From Flaccisagitta enflata (Eukaryota > Chaetognatha > Sagittoidea > Aphragmophora), in assembly GCA_965153355.1 (NCBI GenBank), contig OZ231127.1, positions 14,694,001 to 14,758,000 of the forward strand: a stretch of 64,000 nt of DNA. The letters run 5' to 3'. Below the pieces are notes generated by a model. The model saw only the letters and a program-made list of their open reading frames with translations. It was not told the DNA's origin and made no database searches. The position numbers were made by a program, and so were the translations under genes. This document shows, piece by piece, positions 1-11,795 of the stretch (within the stretch, counting starts at the first letter, position 1; the number at the start of each line of letters is the position of its first letter).

Positions 1-496
1 GCCACAAAACTTTGCAGGAAGCTTGTTGCATAAAATGAGAAGTTCCATTTCAAATTTTGTAGGAATCCAAGCATTTTTAGACGCGCAATGAATAAAAAAG
101 TGATATTTCTATGTTTTACGGGCCCTTTTTAGGCCTTTTTAGGTACCCCAACCATCATTTACCATCATGATCATTTTTTTTTCAGTCTCTTACATCAAGA
201 AGTATTACCACCAAAAAAATTTTGGGGTTGGGGTCTCATTTAGCTAAAAATTTTCAACAAAAATAGCCAAAATAGGCTATTTTTGGCTGTTTTTTTTTGT
301 GCGTTTCTAGGGGCCCCCTCGTAGGGCCCTAAAAACATCAAAAATGGATTCCTGATGCAATTTTACATAGAAATCACTTTTTTTTTGCCACCCTCAACAA
401 TTTTTTTTTTCTTACAAGAAATAACGCAGCTAGCTGAAGATATGCATGTGAGGGGTTCTACCTTTCTTCGGGTTTCCCTGATGGCAACGACCCAAT

Positions 497-500
<4 letters not shown>
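1..500. other. AT-rich noncoding with weak inverted repeat
   Basis: No gene is visible. An imperfect inverted match (AAAAAGTGATATTTCTATG near 99-118 against CATAGAAATCACTTTTT near 366-384), plus GGGCCC-containing stretches on both sides, suggests a degenerate foldback element. By position this is probably intron upstream of the SH3 exon. Confidence 0.35.
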
Positions 501-978
<478 letters not shown>

Positions 979-1032
979 AAATACACACGTAGATTTTGTT
1001 ATGATGTTTTTTTTTTTTTTTTTCGTTTAAAG

Positions 1033-1179
1033 GCCGCTGACGAAACTGAAATCACGTTTGATCCCGGAGAAGTCGTAACTGAGATAGATCAGATTGACGA
1101 AGGTTGGTGGATCGGCGTTGCTCCGGATGGACACAGGGGCATGTTCCCGGCAAATTACGTAGAACTCATTCAATTCTAA
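1033..1179 (+). CDS. DBNL: Drebrin-like protein, last exon (C-terminal SH3)
   Basis: This is the terminal coding exon of a drebrin-like/Abp1-type protein, an actin-binding adaptor whose C-terminal SH3 domain recruits dynamin-type and other proline-rich endocytic partners. A T-rich tract ending in AAAG precedes position 1033, and the frame is open from there to TAA at 1177-1179, giving 48 residues. The peptide shows the second half of an SH3 fold: an acidic RT-loop end ([13 protein letters not shown]), the paired tryptophans of EGWWIG, and the ALYDY-partner motif in [18 protein letters not shown]. The run [15 protein letters not shown] is characteristic of DBNL C-termini, where the SH3 ends the protein, as it does here. 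The exon begins at an Ala-Ala-Asp codon boundary (phase 0). The ALYDYQ half of the domain and the ADF-H domain lie upstream, outside the window. Cortactin has a similar SH3 but usually lacks the PDGH insert. Confidence 0.85.
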   Translation, partial: AADETEITFDPGEVVTEIDQIDEGWWIGVAPDGHRGMFPANYVELIQF

Positions 1180-3420
1180 AATATGATGACCATCGGGAGC
1201 TTCATAACATTTGTGGTGATTATGAGCTCCATTTCTGGATGGAGACATCGGACGGCGACGTCTCTCCAGTCGGCGATAATAATTAAGATTGATGATTAAG
1301 TATATCGATGGTCAAGTCGATATGTGTGCTATGTATCATCAGCTCTGCCAGGGGAAAGAAGTGTTCCTGATTTAAGATGTGGACAAAATTCAATTTGATA
1401 TAGCTTCCAATATTTGAAGTTCTTTTCATGACGGATTCTTTTTTTTTTTATTAAAAATGGCTTTGATACTTTTTGATTATATTTACCTAAAAAAAAACGG
1501 CAAAAGCGATTTAACCAGTATCTTGGTCCATCTCGAGCCCATAAGATGAGCGGAAACCTGCTTGAAACGACGTTTCCGCTAACATTTTTTTTCTCGGTAT
1601 ACATAACGATGACTTGTTATCATCATATAAAAGGATTGATCTGCATAATAATCACCGAGATAAACAGAAAACTATCTACGCCCTGTTTTATGAAATGTTT
1701 CGTTTTGTTTGTTTTTGTTTTGTTTGGTTTTGTGTTTTTCATAACAAGTTTTTAAAAAAATATTTCGCGGTTTGCTTTTATTCTTAAGTTTGTTTCTTCG
1801 TGAAAATGACTTTGAAATTTGTCTCTTCTGAGGTTTGTATTCATAACAAGTAATGTTTTATTAAAGGTTATATATGTATTGTGTGAAGGGGGTAATTGCT
1901 TTGATAAAAAAGTTTTTTTTTCAAATTTTTCACAGCCTTATTTTGCAATAAGTGAACTCATATCCATGGGGTTTGAAATGAGCAGACACTCAAATTACTC
2001 ATTTTTGTTATAAGGCTGCTTTGAGAATGAGCTCAGTCAAACGATGCGACCTGTTGCATTGTATAGAAAAGAATTTGTGTCATATGTTACGAAGTCATAT
2101 TTTAGTCAACCTTTTGCGATATTGGTTTAGACTGCTTGGGTGTTTGCATCATTGACTGCCCAGTAATTTTTGTTCTCCTCGTCTTTAGCTTATCAATTCA
2201 CTCCTTAATTACGCATGTATGGATCGTTCTTTTGTCGACACTGAATTACGTAAGCGCGTTTCATATTGCCAATGTTAGAATTACGTACATGGAGCTGGAG
2301 TGATATGACTACATGCTATCATTTTACTGCTGTGATAAAAATCGCCGCCATTCTAGTTAAATGGAGATATGCATTAAATGGGGAAGCTTTTAAAAAGTTA
2401 AGACTGCTTTCGAACGTGCATGAAAATCATATAATTTTTTTAATTATCATTTTTCTTTCTTGCTGTTCTCTAGTCCTTTTTTTCATATAGTTTTCACGAA
2501 ACTTCAATCAGTGCCTTAATTCGCTTGCTTGTGTGCTTGCTAGTTTGAGTGTTTTTATTTCCTTTTGTGCGATAAACCACGTGAAAAGTAATGTGACTCC
2601 TCTTCATATTGAGTAACATAATACCGGCCAGGAAATAGACATCTTACCACCTGAAGAGAAGTATCAATTTTGGATAAGAATTGATCCTAAATAAGGCTGT
2701 TCGTCAAGACGATTTTTATGTGTAACCAAAAACAGACCAATTTGGTTTCTCACACAACCAACCTGCAGCTTGTTGTTTATTTTGTTTAGAGACAACATTC
2801 TTTCAAAAGTGATGCCTCTTTTAGGTGGAAAGATTTTTGTTTTCTTGATGGTAGGTACCAGAACTTAATTGTCATTATTAACGCGGAGGAAGTAAAAATC
2901 TTTTTTTCAGCTTCATGTTGTCCGCTAATTCTTGATTAAGTGATATTTTGTTTCACCTAAATCAATCATTATTTCTTCGTACTGTCAAATTTGCCCCCTA
3001 TATTTATCGTTCAGTCAATTATTGGTAGTCCCTATCATGTCTTTCTCAGAACGCGTAAGCCGATTGCAATATTTTCCCTCATGAAGCAAGCATTACCCAC
3101 TTAGATGGCTCTTCAACGACTCTCGTTTATTAGTGATAACTACACGAACCCTGCCCGGGGAAATGATACATATACACTTAATGTTTTACCGTTTTATTCT
3201 TTTTTTTTATTGATCAGTTTTTAATCAAAATGATAGCAGAAATCAAAGTTAAAGGGAATTTTTCAGTCGTAAAAGAAGCACATCACAATTATTTTTGTTT
3301 TTCTTCATTTCGTTTTAATTTTCATTGATCGTCGCAAATAAAAAAAATGTATAACTGCACTGTACTTCAGATAGATTTTTCATCATTCACTCATATACAC
3401 ATTACACAATCTCATCAACG
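1180..3420. other. 3' UTR/intergenic, no recognised gene
   Basis: The proximal part must hold the 3' UTR of the SH3 gene, but I noticed no canonical AATAAA close to the stop codon. The rest is AT-rich with short T runs and no ORF, repeat unit or terminal-repeat structure that I can support. Confidence 0.5.
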
Positions 3421-3422
3421 TA

Positions 3423-3985
3423 CAGTAGATCTCGTCTAGACTTGAGATAACAGGGGCAAGCATTATAGATTGACAAATGAAGCAAGGGGATTGATATTTG
3501 AAACATAGACTAATAAAATGATACTTTATTGCCCATGATAGTTGGTTGCCAAGGAAATGCATTTCCATGTATTTACGCTAAAGTATAAATATTTTGAGAA
3601 ATTTTTTGAGGGAACATTGCTTAAAATAAAATTTTCTACAACTTTCCGACAGTATGTTCTGTAAGAATGTCGCTCGTTTAGCGGTTGCTAGGGGTTGTCA
3701 CACATGGATATGCTCCCTAGCAACGGCCAAACGAGCGATATTCTTACAGAACATACTGTGGGAAAGTTGTAGCAAATCTAATTTTAAGCAATGTTCCCTC
3801 AAAAAATTTCTCAAAATATTGATATTTTAGCATAAATACATGGAAATGCGTTTCCATGGCAACCAAGTATTATGGGGAATAAATTATTCCTTTATTAGTT
3901 TATATTCTAAATATCAGCTCTCTAGTTTCATTTGTTCTTCCATAGTGCTTGCCCCCATTATCTCAAGTCTAGACGAGATCTACTG
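3423..3985. mobile_element. Palindromic MITE with TA target duplication (Tc1/mariner-like)
   Basis: The 563-bp element is almost entirely an inverted repeat: CAGTAGATCTCGTCTAGACT at the left end mirrors AGTCTAGACGAGATCTACTG at the right. The arms stay alignable to a short centre near 3,690-3,720 (TAGCGGTTGCTAGGGG against CCCTAGCAACGGCCAAACG). A TA flanks each end (3421-3422, 3986-3987). A CAGT start with TA duplication is the usual form of Tc1/mariner-type nonautonomous elements. Short frames on both arms are mirror images of each other and are not genes. Confidence 0.85.
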
Positions 3986-4052
3986 TACATCTCGCAAATA
4001 CACAAAGCAGGGAAAGATGAAATAGGAAAAAAATTGGACGCAGTCTTACCAT

Positions 4053-4561
4053 TTGGGTGCTTCACATAGCAAAAGTTGGGAGTATCCTCTCATCCCACTG
4101 GGGGAATATGGAGAAATAAAAATCATGAAGATAACTTTTTTTTTTTTAATTCTTTCATTTTACGTTTTTGTTTGGCCTTAAAGTTTCCACAGATCTTCCA
4201 AAATTCAGCAAAATCCTGTGTAGTTTTGGTACCAAAAAGGCAATAATTTTTTTCAGAAAATCATAATATTTATAAAAACAAATTAAAATATCAGATCATA
4301 AGCTATGAAAGAGCTTAAGAAGAGGCAGATCAACGATTTTTTGAAGAGTAAAAATTGGTAAAAGCTAATTAAAAGAACGTCAGCATATTGTTTTATCCCA
4401 CTGCATTATGCAAATTAGGTCCTCAAAAACAATATTCTACAAAACGGAAGATAAACAATATTTGATAGAAGAAAAATGGTAAGGGTTTTAAAATTGACTA
4501 TTTTATATAAACTAAAGAGGGTGAAAAGAAATAACCAACTTTTGCTATGTGAAGCACCCAA
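4053..4561. mobile_element. 509-bp MITE with 9-bp target duplication (Mutator-like), copy 1
   Basis: Terminal inverted repeats of about 27 bp start TTGGGTGCTTCACATAGC and end with its exact complement. The 9-bp direct repeat TCTTACCAT occurs immediately outside both ends (4044-4052, 4562-4570). Nine-base duplications are typical of Mutator-like elements. The interior is AT-rich and noncoding. It belongs to the same family as the elements at 8049 and 27615. Confidence 0.9.
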
Positions 4562-4570
4562 TCTTACCAT

Positions 4571-4732
4571 TCAACAAGTTAACAAACAGAATAATCATAA
4601 ATCTGAAAAACTTATTTTGTATTCACATTAAACTTCCTTCGAATCTTTGGCTTGTACAAGATATTTTTTCTCCTTTTGTAAATTCCTTCAGTCGCAGTCT
4701 AGTCTTTGGAAGAAACCATCACTTAAGTTTTC

Positions 4733-4764
<32 letters not shown>

Positions 4765-5275
4765 GCAATTCTGCTATTCTATTTAGATAGTGACTTACTG
4801 CCGTTCATAAGAAAAAAGATTAAGTTAATCTTGGATTCGCAATTCTTAATTCAATGACATAATCGCATAGAAAATTGTTTAATCGAGAATTTGTTTTTTT
4901 TAAGCAGTGGGGATAAAGTTCATTGTGTTTATTGTTCTTATTCCTTCAAACGTTATAATGTTATGAACTCCGTGTATAATAAATGGATGTTTTCCACATG
5001 TTTAAAGAACTTCTCTTGAATAAGCCCGGTAGGGCAACTCAATGCGTCATCCGCGTGATATTAGATGAAGCGTAACGGTCAAACCGACCATAGGACCGGC
5101 CAACGGACAGAACCGTCTCATAGAGATGTGATGACGCATCAAACCAGGTGATGAGAGAAAAGAGAACTCAAAAACATTTCAGGACATTTACAATAGTCTT
5201 GATCAGTGGTCACGCGGACGTATTAATATAAAGACGTATCACCTAGCTAGCTCTGCTAGGCATTTGTTTTCTTGT
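4571..5275. other. AT-rich spacer with degenerate hairpin-element trace
   Basis: No gene is visible. Around 5,040-5,145 ATGCGTCATC and GATGACGCAT form an inverted pair, with GACCGACC- and GGCCAACGGACAG-type text between them. This may be a decayed minus-oriented GTCC-core element. TTAATATAAAGAC near 5,224 is TATA-like but no start site can be tied to it. Confidence 0.35.
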
Positions 5276-5455
5276 AGTGTATTCAACCGCCCGGGAATCG
5301 GCGCCCGGAAGTGGCATTGCTGACGTCGCACCAAAAAACATCAGATGCTCGGTTTTAGTGTTTGTTATTGGGGTGATTTTGCAAGGATTTATGGTTCAAT
5401 CAACTCTAAAAGCTCAACCAGGCAGCAGATGGTTGTGGTTGCGCGAGAGAGGAAA

Positions 5456-5458
<3 letters not shown>
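5276..5458 (+). CDS. Possible exon with hydrophobic segment (weak)
   Basis: The stretch after a good acceptor-like motif (TTTGTTTTCTTGTAG, ending about 5276) is open and reads STARESAPGSGIADVAP and then a hydrophobic run, CSVLVFVIGVILQGFMVQS, before it enters the CT microsatellite. The order, a short polar N-terminus followed by one membrane-type helix, resembles a signal anchor such as that of a type II membrane enzyme. Against it: there is no in-frame ATG upstream, no convincing donor before the microsatellite, and a second plus-strand frame is also open. Similar AGCGGCTCC text recurs near 23,200, so the area may be repeat-derived. I do not recognise the protein; treat this as a lead only. 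Confidence 0.2.

Positions 5459-5546
<88 letters not shown>
5458..5546. repeat. (CT)n microsatellite
   Basis: About 44 uninterrupted CT units. Confidence 0.97.
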
Positions 5547-5549
<3 letters not shown>

Positions 5550-5626
5550 TTTTGGACAGCGGCTCCATATGGGGATTTTTCTTCTATATTAGTCGCGAAC
5601 TTACGATTATAAGAGGTTTAGTCTGA

Positions 5627-6513
5627 CCCTTGGTTGGTCTGTTATGCTTAATTAGAAAGTATGTGCGCACTTAAGTTACCTTGCGCGTGCGTGTGTGTGT
5701 GTTTGTGTGTTAGTACCCTAGAGCAAAGACCGAAATCCTTGCAAAACTCATGCAGATAATATTGGGTACTTTTAGAGCAGTACATGCCAATTAATTGCTA
5801 GTAGCAATTTGCTATATATACTTAGTTATGGGCAACTGGCAACGGGTAACACTTACCATCTGATACTATGAGTCTATGTGCGACTTATTTTCTCTCCTTT
5901 TTCTCGCATCTTGAAATTGGAGCTTTCTGGTTGAGAAAAATTGAATCATAACTAATGTGATGGTTTTGTCTCCGTCTGCACTTCGCAACTTCGCGTCCAC
6001 GGAACTGAATAATTTTGAGTCGACATTTCGGTCCGTTCGTCGTACCAACTTTCATCTTGACAAATTGTAACTATATAGATTTAACACCTCTCACATAATT
6101 AAACGAACTGGCAAAATTGTCAAAATTGATAGAAATAATGCATTCACTGGGCTGAAATTTTACACAGAGGGAGTTAAAATGTGATATTTTCGCAATTCAG
6201 GGCAAATTTGTGTACCTGGGAAAGTGCGTGGCTCTCAGAATGTGTTATGCCAAAAATCCAGTAAAAGATTTTGACTGATTTTGACAAGTAATTTTTTGAT
6301 GATGGGAAAGCATAAACCTCCCTAAAATTTACCATATAAAGTCACAAAAACATTTATTCTCATGTTCTTGTACCACTAGCAGACAATAATAATGAGTCAA
6401 CAGTACCAAAATTCAGTCATTGACAGCTGCAAAAAGTATCAAAACCCCTTGTTAATTATAATGGTTTTAGCAACAAATTTGAAGCTGGACTAAACCTAAA
6501 ATTTGCATGATAT
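5627..6513. other. Noncoding spacer
   Basis: Mixed-composition sequence with a short GT run near 5,690. The phrase GGGCTGAAATTTTACACAG near 6,148 has a relative near 49,866 and so may be part of an old dispersed repeat. No gene is supported. Confidence 0.35.
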
Positions 6514-6521
6514 CATTCGAT

Positions 6522-7250
6522 CTGAGGCGGATCAACAATGCGCGGGGCCCTAGGCTTGGCTAGGGCGCGGGGCCCCCCTTCCCCCCATCTGCCTCTTCTC
6601 TATTAGCCTGAGGCAGATCAACACAGTGCAAGGCTTAAGGATTGACTCAAAGGTGGACTTTCCATCTCTTTTTTAGATCCCCTGGTGTCTTATATATCAT
6701 TTTCCTTTTTTTACAGTTGCATATGTCATACATCATTCAATGTTTCTGTTTGTTGATTTAAAGTTTTTAATTATTCTTTCACTGATTAAATATAAAGCAT
6801 AAAGCAAATTACAACATTTACTTTTAATCAAACTGAAAAAAAAAAAATTTTCTAGCTTTAAAAATTCAAAAATTATTTTCAAAGCTAATAATGCCATTTA
6901 TGCCATTTTTTCTCTTAAAAGTACAAGATATTTGTTAATGATCTTTTATATGTTTCTGTTTTGAATAATACCTCTGCAATTGTTTACCATCTCATGCAGA
7001 TCACAATTCTTAATGATCTTTTTTTTTTGTTCTTTTATTCTTTTTTTCTTTTCATTTTTTTTCTTCTACTCTTGCTTTCTTCTTTTTTTCGTTTATCATT
7101 TTTCTTTATTCTTTTCTTTAGATAGTGTCTTTTCTTTTTTTTCTCTTTGTTTTTTTTTTCTTTTCATTTTTTTTTTGCAGGCGCGGGGCCCCCCTGAGGT
7201 GCGGGGCCCTAGGCTTAAGCCTATTAAGCCTATAGGGTGATCCGCCTCAG
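6522..7250. mobile_element. hAT-like nonautonomous element with 8-bp target duplication
   Basis: Ends are the 13-bp inverted pair CTGAGGCGGATCA and TGATCCGCCTCAG. The 8-bp direct repeat CATTCGAT sits at 6514-6521 and 7251-7258. Eight-base duplications are typical of hAT. GCGCGGGGCCC blocks occur near both ends. A second CCTGAGGCAGATCAAC at about 6,607 shows that one end has been duplicated internally. The interior is T-rich and codes for nothing recognisable. Confidence 0.85.
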
Positions 7251-7258
7251 CATTCGAT

Positions 7259-8030
7259 GAAGCTATTTACAGCTATTGGTTGAAAAGATTTGAAGTTTTT
7301 TTGTAGAACATGTTTGGGAATAACATGTTTTGATATTATCATTAACCTGGACTCTTGTTTTGGACTTTAAAAACGCAATTATGGACAAGTTATGATCCCA
7401 GTTCGCCTAATTTTGTGAGAGCTGTTAATATACTATATCGCAATTTCGACTTGTTCAATGGTGAATAAAACCACGCACGTGTGCTACAGTGCCTGCCTGC
7501 CCTGACTATACCTACGGTCAAATTCAATAATGAACTCTTCTATTGGAGGTTGAGTTTCATTGGCAGCCAATGTAAAGCCTTCATTTTGATTCATTGAATA
7601 TCAAAAGAGAAAAACATTGAAATATGAATATCATTGACACAAAATCAATAATTCCAATTCTTTAACAATGATGACATAAAATATTGAGTGGGAAATTAAA
7701 GGGTTTTTAATCACAATTAAGATCCATATATTATGAAATGTGCAACAAAAAGTGTCTTACGAAAAATTTAGGTAACATGAACACTTAACCGTCAAAAATT
7801 TTGATATGCTTTTTTTTATTGGCACATTGAATAAGGAGTTCAATAAGGGGAAGGTCGTGGGTGAAGGAGTGAATTTTTTTTTCAACTACTGTCTAGCCCT
7901 CAAAAGAAGCATCAACTTTGGAAAGGTGCTGTGCCTAGATGAAGTGGTCCCATTAAAAAGAGATGAAACTTTTTTTTGCAATGGTATCTATTTAGTGTAT
8001 ATCGCCAGATTGATTAAGGCGCAGTATTTT
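7259..8030. other. AT-rich spacer
   Basis: No gene, terminal repeat or tandem unit could be supported here. Confidence 0.4.
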
Positions 8031-8709
8031 TAGTCGCGGACCCTACACTTGCGTGCTTCGCATAGCAAAAAAATTGATTTTCTTCTCATCCCGCTAACCC
8101 AACATGGAGTGAAAAAAATCATGAAGATGACCGTTTTCCTTTTCTTAAAATTCCTTCATCTTCCGTTTTTGTTTTGGCCCTTAAGTTTACTCAGATTTCC
8201 CAGAATTCAGAAAAATCCTGTGTAGTCTTGTTACAAAAGAAACAATTGCTAGTTTTAGAAGATCATGATTTCTGTAAAAATGAATTAAAATATCAGATCA
8301 TAAGTAATGTAAGAGCTTGTGAAAATGCAAATTAACAATTCTCTAAAGAGAAGAAATATATAACAGCTAATTCAAAGAAGATTAGCATATTTTTTTATCC
8401 CACTGCAATATACAAATTAGGCTCTCAAAAACAATTTTCTAAAAAACGGAAGATGAACAATTTTTGATAAAAGAAAAATGGTAAGGGTCCTAAAATTAGC
8501 CACTCCACATTAGGTAAAGAGGATGAAAAAAAATAAGCAACTTTTGCTATGTGAAGCACCCAAACCCTACACCTTGCTGTGTCGGTTGGTAGGTCTGTCC
8601 GCCCATCCGTCCATCCATCCACTGTCACATTTTTGAATTCCGAGTGGTTTTTGCAATACTGCTCCTGCCCAACGGTCCGCGACTGCTTTGCCGTGTATCC
8701 GGCCTTGTT
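8031..8709 (+). mobile_element. Hairpin-ended GTCC element, interrupted by a MITE
   Basis: The left piece TAGTCGCGGACCCTACAC (8031-8048) and the right piece (8573-8709: the TGTCGG...GTCTGTCCGCCC core, then GCCGTGTATCCGGCCTTGTT) are the two parts of one element of the family seen complete at 19621 and 20945. They are split by the 9-bp-duplication MITE at 8049-8563. The (GTCC)n core and terminal hairpin suggest the HINE/pearl class of helitron relatives. Confidence 0.75.
8049..8563. mobile_element. 515-bp MITE with 9-bp target duplication (Mutator-like), copy 2
   Basis: Ends TTGCGTGCTTCGCATAGC and its near complement GCTATGTGAAGCACCCAA. The 9-bp direct repeat ACCCTACAC flanks it exactly (8040-8048, 8064 offset on the right: 8564-8572). 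The interior aligns along its length with the element at 4053. Confidence 0.9.
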
Positions 8710-8893
8710 CCTATACTGATGCATTCTTTTGTCTGTCCGTATATTATGAGCAAGATGGTAAATCACAAATTGTTTTCGCAGGTCCCTTATTTCTTTCAAA
8801 GAGAATTTAACGAAAGTCATATAACTGGGACCCAATTTAACAACCCTGAAGGGACTAGAGATTTTTGGTCGTTATACCCGAATGTTGTTACTA

Positions 8894-9460
8894 TCTAGAG
8901 CATAAGTATGGAAATGGGCATTTATAGCAATAACTTAGCTTAGAATAATAAGTTTACATAAAAATCAGTGAGATTGTTCAAACTTCTTAAAATTCATGAC
9001 CTGATGCCACAAACAGCATATATCTAGCTCAAGCTGTTGAGAAATGATAAAAAAAACAAGACTGGTACCTCAACAGAATAATAACAAAATTATTGCATCA
9101 AGGTTTTGGCTTTAAATAATAACACCATTACTCTAATAGAGTGGAGGTTTTTTTATCTAAATTTTGGTTCCTTTTACAACGCCAGAGACTCATTGCATTT
9201 TATCAGCTGAATCCAATAAAATTCAATTATTGTGGTTGCAAATAAGGCAAAAAAGAGTATATGTTATGGACTTAAGAATAATCATAAAGAGTTTTCATGG
9301 GAAGCGAGAATCATAATGCGGTCATACCTAACATTCATTTGATTATATTCAAAAACCCGCACTTGACTTTTTTAACCTCTTAGATGTTATATCAATATTA
9401 CTAAAAAAATTTTGCATAAATTATTCAAGTACTATACTGTTTCCATACTTTTGCTCTGGA
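8894..9460. mobile_element. MITE with TA target duplication
   Basis: The left end TCTAGAGCATAAGTATGGAA and the right end, read on the minus strand, TCCAGAGCAAAAGTATGGAA form a roughly 21-bp inverted repeat. Both are bounded by TA (8892-8893, 9461-9462). The AAAAGTATGG terminus is of the kind seen in Tc1-like elements. The interior is AT-rich and noncoding. Confidence 0.8.
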
Positions 9461-9592
9461 TAGTAAATTGAATTTCTATTCATCTTCAATGAATTGATCT
9501 AAACAGCTTTAAAACAAGGTAATATATAGGTTAGCATCACTGCTTTAATAGTATTGTTTGTTTTTTCCCGTTTTCTTTTCTTTGCCCTTTTT

Positions 9593-9731
9593 AGCGGACT
9601 AGCGACTCTACAAGAGGCTTTGTTTGTCCGTCGGTAGACGGTACGTCGGTCCTTAAGGGGTCATCTTGTTGAGAAAGTGCGAAAACGCGCCTTGCCGCCC
9701 ATGCTGGTATTGGCCGTATATCTGACCTTAT
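9593..9731 (+). mobile_element. Hairpin-ended GTCC element, degenerate
   Basis: It starts after a T run with AGCGGACTAGCGACTCTACA and has a short TTTGTCCGTCGG core. It ends TATTGGCCGTATATCTGACC, a decayed form of the family 3' module. Confidence 0.6.
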
Positions 9732-9944
9732 TTTAGGGAGAAGGCTAGTTTTTTTTTTTAGGAAAGTCTTAGAAGTGCCATCCCCTAATATCAGCCTATT
9801 AATTTGACGAGGAAAAAAGCTAAAAAAATCTAAAAGCAATTAGCATATTCGGTGTTTAAACTCCTGAACCACAGACATGGCGTGTTCCATGTTCATTGCA
9901 CGACCGAAGCTTGCCGGATGAGTTATCATTGTCATTGACAGTCG

Positions 9945-10267
9945 CAGGCCTGTATATTATTGAGTTCCCCCTCCCCCGGTGGGGGGGGGGGGAGAAAATC
10001 AAAGGGTTTGGAGATGGGGAAGAAAATCAATGGGGGAAACAAGAGAAAAAAAAAAGAAAATTTGGGGAAAATATAACTTTTGGCAATACCAAATCATAAA
10101 TACTGATTAGTAAAACACAATTAAACACTATTTAAACCTTAACTACATTGTTTCACTGCCTTATGGGGATGAAAATCATTTAAAATGCGACGCAACGCGT
10201 GGCGGGGAAGAAAATCAAAGGTGGGGGGGGGGGGAAATCAAAGGCGACTCAATAATATACACCCCTG
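9945..10267. mobile_element. hAT-like MITE with 8-bp target duplication
   Basis: Inverted ends CAGGCCTGTATATTATTGAG and, on the minus strand, CAGGGGTGTATATTATTGAG. The 8-bp direct repeat GACAGTCG is at 9937-9944 and 10268-10275. Just inside each end lie runs of 13-14 G followed by GAAAATCAAAGG-like text, so the subterminal regions are repeated too. Confidence 0.88.
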
Positions 10268-10275
10268 GACAGTCG

Positions 10276-11217
10276 TAAGTAACAGAGTAACAACTCTTTT
10301 GAATTTTTTTATCAATCCATGAGGTTTTTTTTTTTGTGTTCATTAGTTTGAGTTTGAGTTCCAAATTGTCTTTTGCATGTTCTTTTTTAACAATAACTAA
10401 ATGATAAAAGACTAAAAATATTATTGACATGTTCCAGCAACTTCTTATACGTATATTTTCTACATGGCTCAAAATTTTGATACATCACATATCAAAAATG
10501 TTTATTATATGATTGAAATTAATTCTTTTGACAAATATATTTTGCTGAAAAGTGACATTTAATCTACTCTATCTGATAATTAGCTTTACTTCACGATTAT
10601 CGAAACGTTAGATATTCTTTTTTGTGAGGCTCAGCATTTTGTGAGAATTTATGCAATCTTTGAACCAATTTGAAGCTTAAAGTTGTTATATGAAGTATAC
10701 TGTGAGATAGGAAAGTGAGACCTTAGGCTCCAAACTGTATCGTATAAATTGAAAATTGTTTCCTGTGTATACTTCCGGTTTTGTAAGCCAGGTCGCAAGT
10801 AACTAAAAAGCAAAAACAAAAACACGAACATGCGTCACCACATTTGTAAAGCGCGAATTAAACAATATCTACATGACGGTCATGACGTCACCGCGGCTTT
10901 TGATGGGAGAATAACATGAGTCTCATCCAAAGTTATTTTTATCACAAATTGCAAAATAAAAAAGAGACAAGTTTGAGTTGATTGACATTTGTCAATTTGT
11001 TTTGTATCAGATCATTTCCACCGTCACTCGCTTTCTCTCATCAATGCATCATGTCACACGGTTCTTAACCATAAATTTACCGCATAAGCGCTAATAGATG
11101 CGAGGGGATTGCGACGATAACGAGAGGGCCTAACGGCTCAAAGGGGTGTAAAGGGGGGAGGGAGTTATAGGGCATCGAGGGATTGAAGGTAGGATAGATC
11201 GGGGTCTGTCTTCGTTT
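10276..11217. other. Spacer downstream of the minus-strand gene
   Basis: AT-rich, then G-rich from 11,140. It would contain the 3' UTR and termination region of the gene ending at 11218. No repeat or second gene was identified. Confidence 0.4.
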
Positions 11218-11795
11218 TTAATGTCTTAGGAATTTTTCCGTTTTTCTCGCTGCGTTTTTTGTGGCTTTTTCAACGGCTGCTTGCGCCTTTTCTAGAGCGG
11301 CTCCTCCGCTTGACTTTGCGGCTCCTCCGCTGGATTTTCCGGCGCCACCACCCGTCTTTGCGGCGGCACCGGCAGCGGTGCCGACGCTGCTGAGTTTCCG
11401 CTGCGTTTTTGGCGACGGCGTTGATTTTCGCACCGACAAAGTGGACGCGGAGGTCTGTTGGGGCGATGTTGCCGACGATGCCGCCGACGCCGCCGACGAG
11501 GTTCGGTCGACGACGCCATTGTTCATTTCGCGCGCCAACGACTTGAGATGGGAGAAGGTGGACTTCATGGCGTCGACGCCTCCGTTGATGACGTCGTATT
11601 GGGAGTTGGAGGAGGAGGAAGAGGAGGAGGCGGGGGCGGCTTCGCGATGAAGGTCGCTTTGGCGCGCGATGCTCCGACTCCGATGCGCCGCTCGACATTC
11701 TTTACGGAATGAGGACGTCGACGACGAAGACGGAGGTGAAGGAGACAAAGTGTGACGGATTTGCTCGGAGGGCGAAAGGGAACCCATGCGGAAGT
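11218..11795 (-). CDS. Unrecognised low-complexity protein, last exon
   Basis: This is the last of four phase-matched minus-strand exons. On the coding strand a pyrimidine-rich acceptor (CACTCTCTCTAACGCACGCAG) precedes it. The exon enters with two bases of a codon (phase 1), matching the exon at 12122-12695. It encodes about 192 residues: a Ser-rich stretch, an Arg/His-rich stretch (RAAHRSRSIARQSDLHRE), a short ordered-looking helix (YDVINGGVDAMKSTFSHLKS) and a basic Ala/Lys/Gly C-terminus with GKSSGGAAKSSGGA repeats, ending KTEKFLRH and TAA. Most of it should be disordered; the basic tail could bind nucleic acid or membrane. I do not recognise the family. GC content is well above the surroundings, which supports real coding. 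Confidence 0.65.

Noticed and set aside
3383-4025. Two similar 61-codon frames on opposite strands
   Set aside because: They are mirror images produced by the palindromic MITE at 3423-3985.
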